Made by a program: the position numbers and the translations under genes. From NCBI RefSeq assembly GCF_900187605.1, contig NZ_FYEA01000013.1, forward strand, positions 186,001-250,000: a stretch of DNA of 64,000 nt. The letters are read 5' to 3'. This stretch comes from Pseudomonas sp. Irchel 3H7. Its GTDB lineage: Bacteria > Pseudomonadota > Gammaproteobacteria > Pseudomonadales > Pseudomonadaceae. The notes below the pieces were generated by a model. It made no database searches. It saw nothing but the letters and a program-made list of their open reading frames with translations, and was not told the DNA's origin. Positions 62,596-64,000 of this stretch are shown piece after piece; the stretch's first letter is position 1; every line of letters starts with the position of its first letter.

Positions 62596-62638
62596 TGACA
62601 GCGCCAAACACGGCGGGGGCAGGTGACAAAAAGTGTCA
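62596..62638. promoter_or_regulatory. Putative PilR binding half-sites
   Basis: TGACA at 62596-62600 and 62624-62628 and TGTCA at 62634-62638 (the last two form TGACA-AAAAG-TGTCA). PilR recognises TGTC-type boxes. They lie 100-145 nt upstream of the predicted pilA transcription start. Confidence 0.6.
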
Positions 62639-62711
62639 GATAGTGCGGTTGCGGGTTGTAGGAAATGGCGTTGTAGGTGGTTCGCGCCCAGGGGGCAGGG
62701 CCTCGAAGGCA

Positions 62712-62728
62712 TTGGCATGGCCTATGCT
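62712..62728 (+). promoter_or_regulatory. Sigma-54 promoter of pilA
   Basis: TTGGCATGGCCTATGCT, with GG (62714-62715) and GC (62726-62727) separated by exactly 10 nt, the invariant -24/-12 spacing. The predicted start is near 62739, giving a leader of about 38 nt. Confidence 0.8.
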
Positions 62729-62776
62729 GCGTCCCTTTCAGATCATGAGATTTCGACTCATGCATGGAGCGTGTCT

Positions 62777-63208
62777 ATGAAAAAACAACAAGGTTTTACG
62801 CTGATCGAGCTGTTGATCGTGGTGGCGATCATCGGGATTCTGGCGACCATCGCCCTGCCGCAGTACTCCAAGTATCAGGCGCGGTCGAAGGTGACGGCGG
62901 GGCTGGCGGAGATCAGTGCGATGAAAGTGCCGTTCGAAGACACCATCAACCAAGGTACCGATCCGACGCTGACGCTGGTGGCCGGTAGTGCCACGGTCAC
63001 AACGTCAAATTGCGCCGTGACCGCATCGGGCACCGCTTCGACCGGGGCCGGCACCATTGTCTGCACAATCAAGAACGCTCCTGGCCCTGTTCTGGACAAA
63101 ACCATTACCTTGACCCGTTCATCGGGCACCGGTGCTGGCGTCTGGACTTGCGGCACCACGGTGGCACCGGACTATTCGCCAAAAGGCTGCACCGCCAGCG
63201 GTACATAA
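62777..63208 (+). CDS. pilA: Type IVa major pilin PilA
   Basis: A 143-residue prepilin. Short leader MKKQQG, then FTLIELLIVVAIIGILATIA with +5 Glu, the standard type IVa N-terminal helix. The globular domain has two cysteine pairs (SNCAV/TIVCTIK, and the C-terminal WTCGTT/KGCTASGT D-loop). It is processed by PilD and assembled by PilB/PilC. The promoter region has sigma-54 and PilR-like elements; GGAG precedes the ATG by 9 nt. It has its own terminator. No pilin glycosyltransferase gene follows. Confidence 0.95.
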   Translation: MKKQQGFTLIELLIVVAIIGILATIALPQYSKYQARSKVTAGLAEISAMKVPFEDTINQGTDPTLTLVAGSATVTTSNCAVTASGTASTGAGTIVCTIKNAPGPVLDKTITLTRSSGTGAGVWTCGTTVAPDYSPKGCTASGT

Positions 63209-63229
63209 GTTGAATGTGTGCTGAACAGG

Positions 63230-63254
63230 ATGCCCCGCTTTGCGGGGCATTTTT
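63230..63254 (+). terminator. Intrinsic terminator of pilA
   Basis: Stem ATGCCCCGC/GCGGGGCAT with a TTT loop, followed by five T residues, 21 nt after the stop. Confidence 0.93.
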
Positions 63255-63322
63255 CATTGCGCGACACTTCACAAAAGCTTCAATAATTTCAGCGTCTTAG
63301 GAACTTTCCAAAAAACCGCAAC

Positions 63323-63360
63323 TTGCATGTGAATATTGCGCATGTCATGCAAATTGCATG
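63323..63360 (+). promoter_or_regulatory. Repeated GCATG array / palindrome upstream of the BON gene
   Basis: GCATG at 63325, 63340 and 63356 (spacing 15-16 nt), the last within the perfect palindrome CATGCAAATTGCATG (63346-63360). Operator-like; the regulator is unknown. Confidence 0.45.
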
Positions 63361-63505
63361 ATTTCGAAAATCTGCGTTAAACATAAGATATTGATTTATA
63401 AGGATTTTGTGTTGATGGAAAAGTTGGCACAGCGTTCGCAACTACCTTGGTAACCCTGCTGACAAGACAACCAGCAGACTTTCCAGAAAAACAGGAGTTA
63501 CTCGT

Positions 63506-63862
63506 ATGAAGAAGTTCGCTATCACTGCCGCTGCTGCTACCGCGCTGACCCTGACCATGGCTTCCGGTGCATTCGCACAAGCCACTCAGGCTACCCAGGC
63601 TCCAATGACTCTGGCTGCCGGTGAAGTCACCCAGGCTAAAGAAGCTACTTCTGACACCTGGATCACCACCAAAGTCAAAGCTGACCTGGTCACCGAAAAA
63701 GGCATTCCAGGTACTGACATCAAAGTAGAAACCAACAAAGGCGTTGTATCGCTGTCGTCGACTACTGCTGTAACTGAATCGCAGAAAGACGTTGCTGTAG
63801 CGATCGCCAAGAAAATCAAAGGCGTTAAAGCGGTCTCTGCTGACGGCCTGAAAGCCGAGTAA
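63506..63862 (+). CDS. Exported BON-domain protein
   Basis: A 118-residue periplasmic protein. Signal peptide MKKFAITAAAATALTLTMASGAFA; an AT-repeat-like linker (QATQATQAPM) and one BON domain from about residue 50 (TWITTKVKADLVTEKGIPG ... GVVSLSSTTAVTES). BON domains bind lipid membranes; OsmY-type proteins have two, this has one. AGGAG 9 nt upstream of the ATG. The upstream 300 nt is AT-rich and has an operator-like repeat. Possibly a stress protein (inference). Confidence 0.85.
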   Translation: MKKFAITAAAATALTLTMASGAFAQATQATQAPMTLAAGEVTQAKEATSDTWITTKVKADLVTEKGIPGTDIKVETNKGVVSLSSTTAVTESQKDVAVAIAKKIKGVKAVSADGLKAE

Positions 63863-63971
63863 GGCATGACTTCTCGCCTGGACCGGGAGAAGGCGCGACA
63901 GACGGGCCGAGCAATACGTCTGCCGCAACTTTAGAGTTCATGCGAACGGTCACACGGAGGTGACCATTACG

Positions 63972-63995
63972 GGCCCCGGCACTTGTGTCGGGGCC
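63972..63995 (+). terminator. Hairpin downstream of the BON gene
   Basis: Stem GGCCCCG/CGGGGCC extended by CAC/GTG. It lies about 110 nt after the stop at the window edge, so any T-run is only partly visible. Confidence 0.55.
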
Positions 63996-64000
63996 TGTTC

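Noticed and set aside
63377..63928. 183-codon minus-strand ORF across the BON gene
   Set aside because: Shadow of the BON-domain gene, Ser/Phe-rich, no ribosome binding site or domain.

Overview
This 64 kb window is a stretch of core chromosome from a fluorescent Pseudomonas of the P. fluorescens group. The call rests on protein sequence, on gene order matching the P. aeruginosa PA4525-PA4602 neighbourhood (pilA/pilBCD ... ndh ... pilSR, fimU-pilE ... ispH-ileS ... rpmA/rplU-ispB-fklB ... gdhA ... morA-glyA), and on the many REP/REPIN palindromes between genes. Coding density is high. No integrase, transposase, prophage, plasmid gene or CRISPR array was seen.

Layout. 1-9.5 kb: glyA, the membrane GGDEF/EAL protein morA, the ribosome-associated ATPase ettA, gdhA and a GreA/GreB-like factor. 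9.5-20.6 kb: lipoproteins and Pseudomonas proteins of unknown function (DUF4105/Lnb-like with a beta-barrel, DUF3015, a large lipoprotein, UPF0114, DUF6482), a Lon-related protease, fklB, and a small gene under an apparent Fur box. 20.7-34 kb: housekeeping block ispB | rplU-rpmA-obgE-proB-creA | rpsT | murJ-ribF-ileS-lspA-fkpB-ispH. 34-44.7 kb: type IV pilus minor pilins and adhesin (fimT | fimU-pilV-pilW-pilX-pilY1-pilE), thiO, and the pilS-pilR two-component system. 44.8-50.3 kb: bamD | rluD-pgeF-clpB. 50.6-51.1 kb: tRNA cluster Asn-Pro-Lys-Pro in which the two tRNA-Pro copies are identical. 51.2-58.1 kb: a chemoreceptor, an EF-hand protein with a tandem EGKCG motif, ndh, and small or unknown genes. 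58-64 kb: yacG-coaE-pilD-pilC-pilB divergent from pilA, then a BON-domain protein.

The unifying theme is type IV pilus biogenesis. Pilin (pilA), its peptidase, platform and ATPase (pilDCB), the priming minor pilins plus PilY1, and the regulators PilS/PilR are all present. The pilA promoter region shows a sigma-54 -24/-12 element and three TGTC half-sites where PilR would be expected to bind. Other regulation readable from sequence includes a sigma-32-like promoter for clpB, a Fur box, strong promoters for rplU and for the tRNA operon, and about a dozen intrinsic terminators.

The best candidates for less-described biology are: the EF-hand protein carrying EGKCG repeats typical of MNIO-modified copper-binding peptides but with no modifying enzyme nearby; the Lnb-like Cys/His domain fused to a predicted outer-membrane barrel; an orphan CbiM-like membrane protein coupled to a thioredoxin-fold periplasmic protein; and the dense REPIN population, one copy of which supplies the stop codon of a gene.
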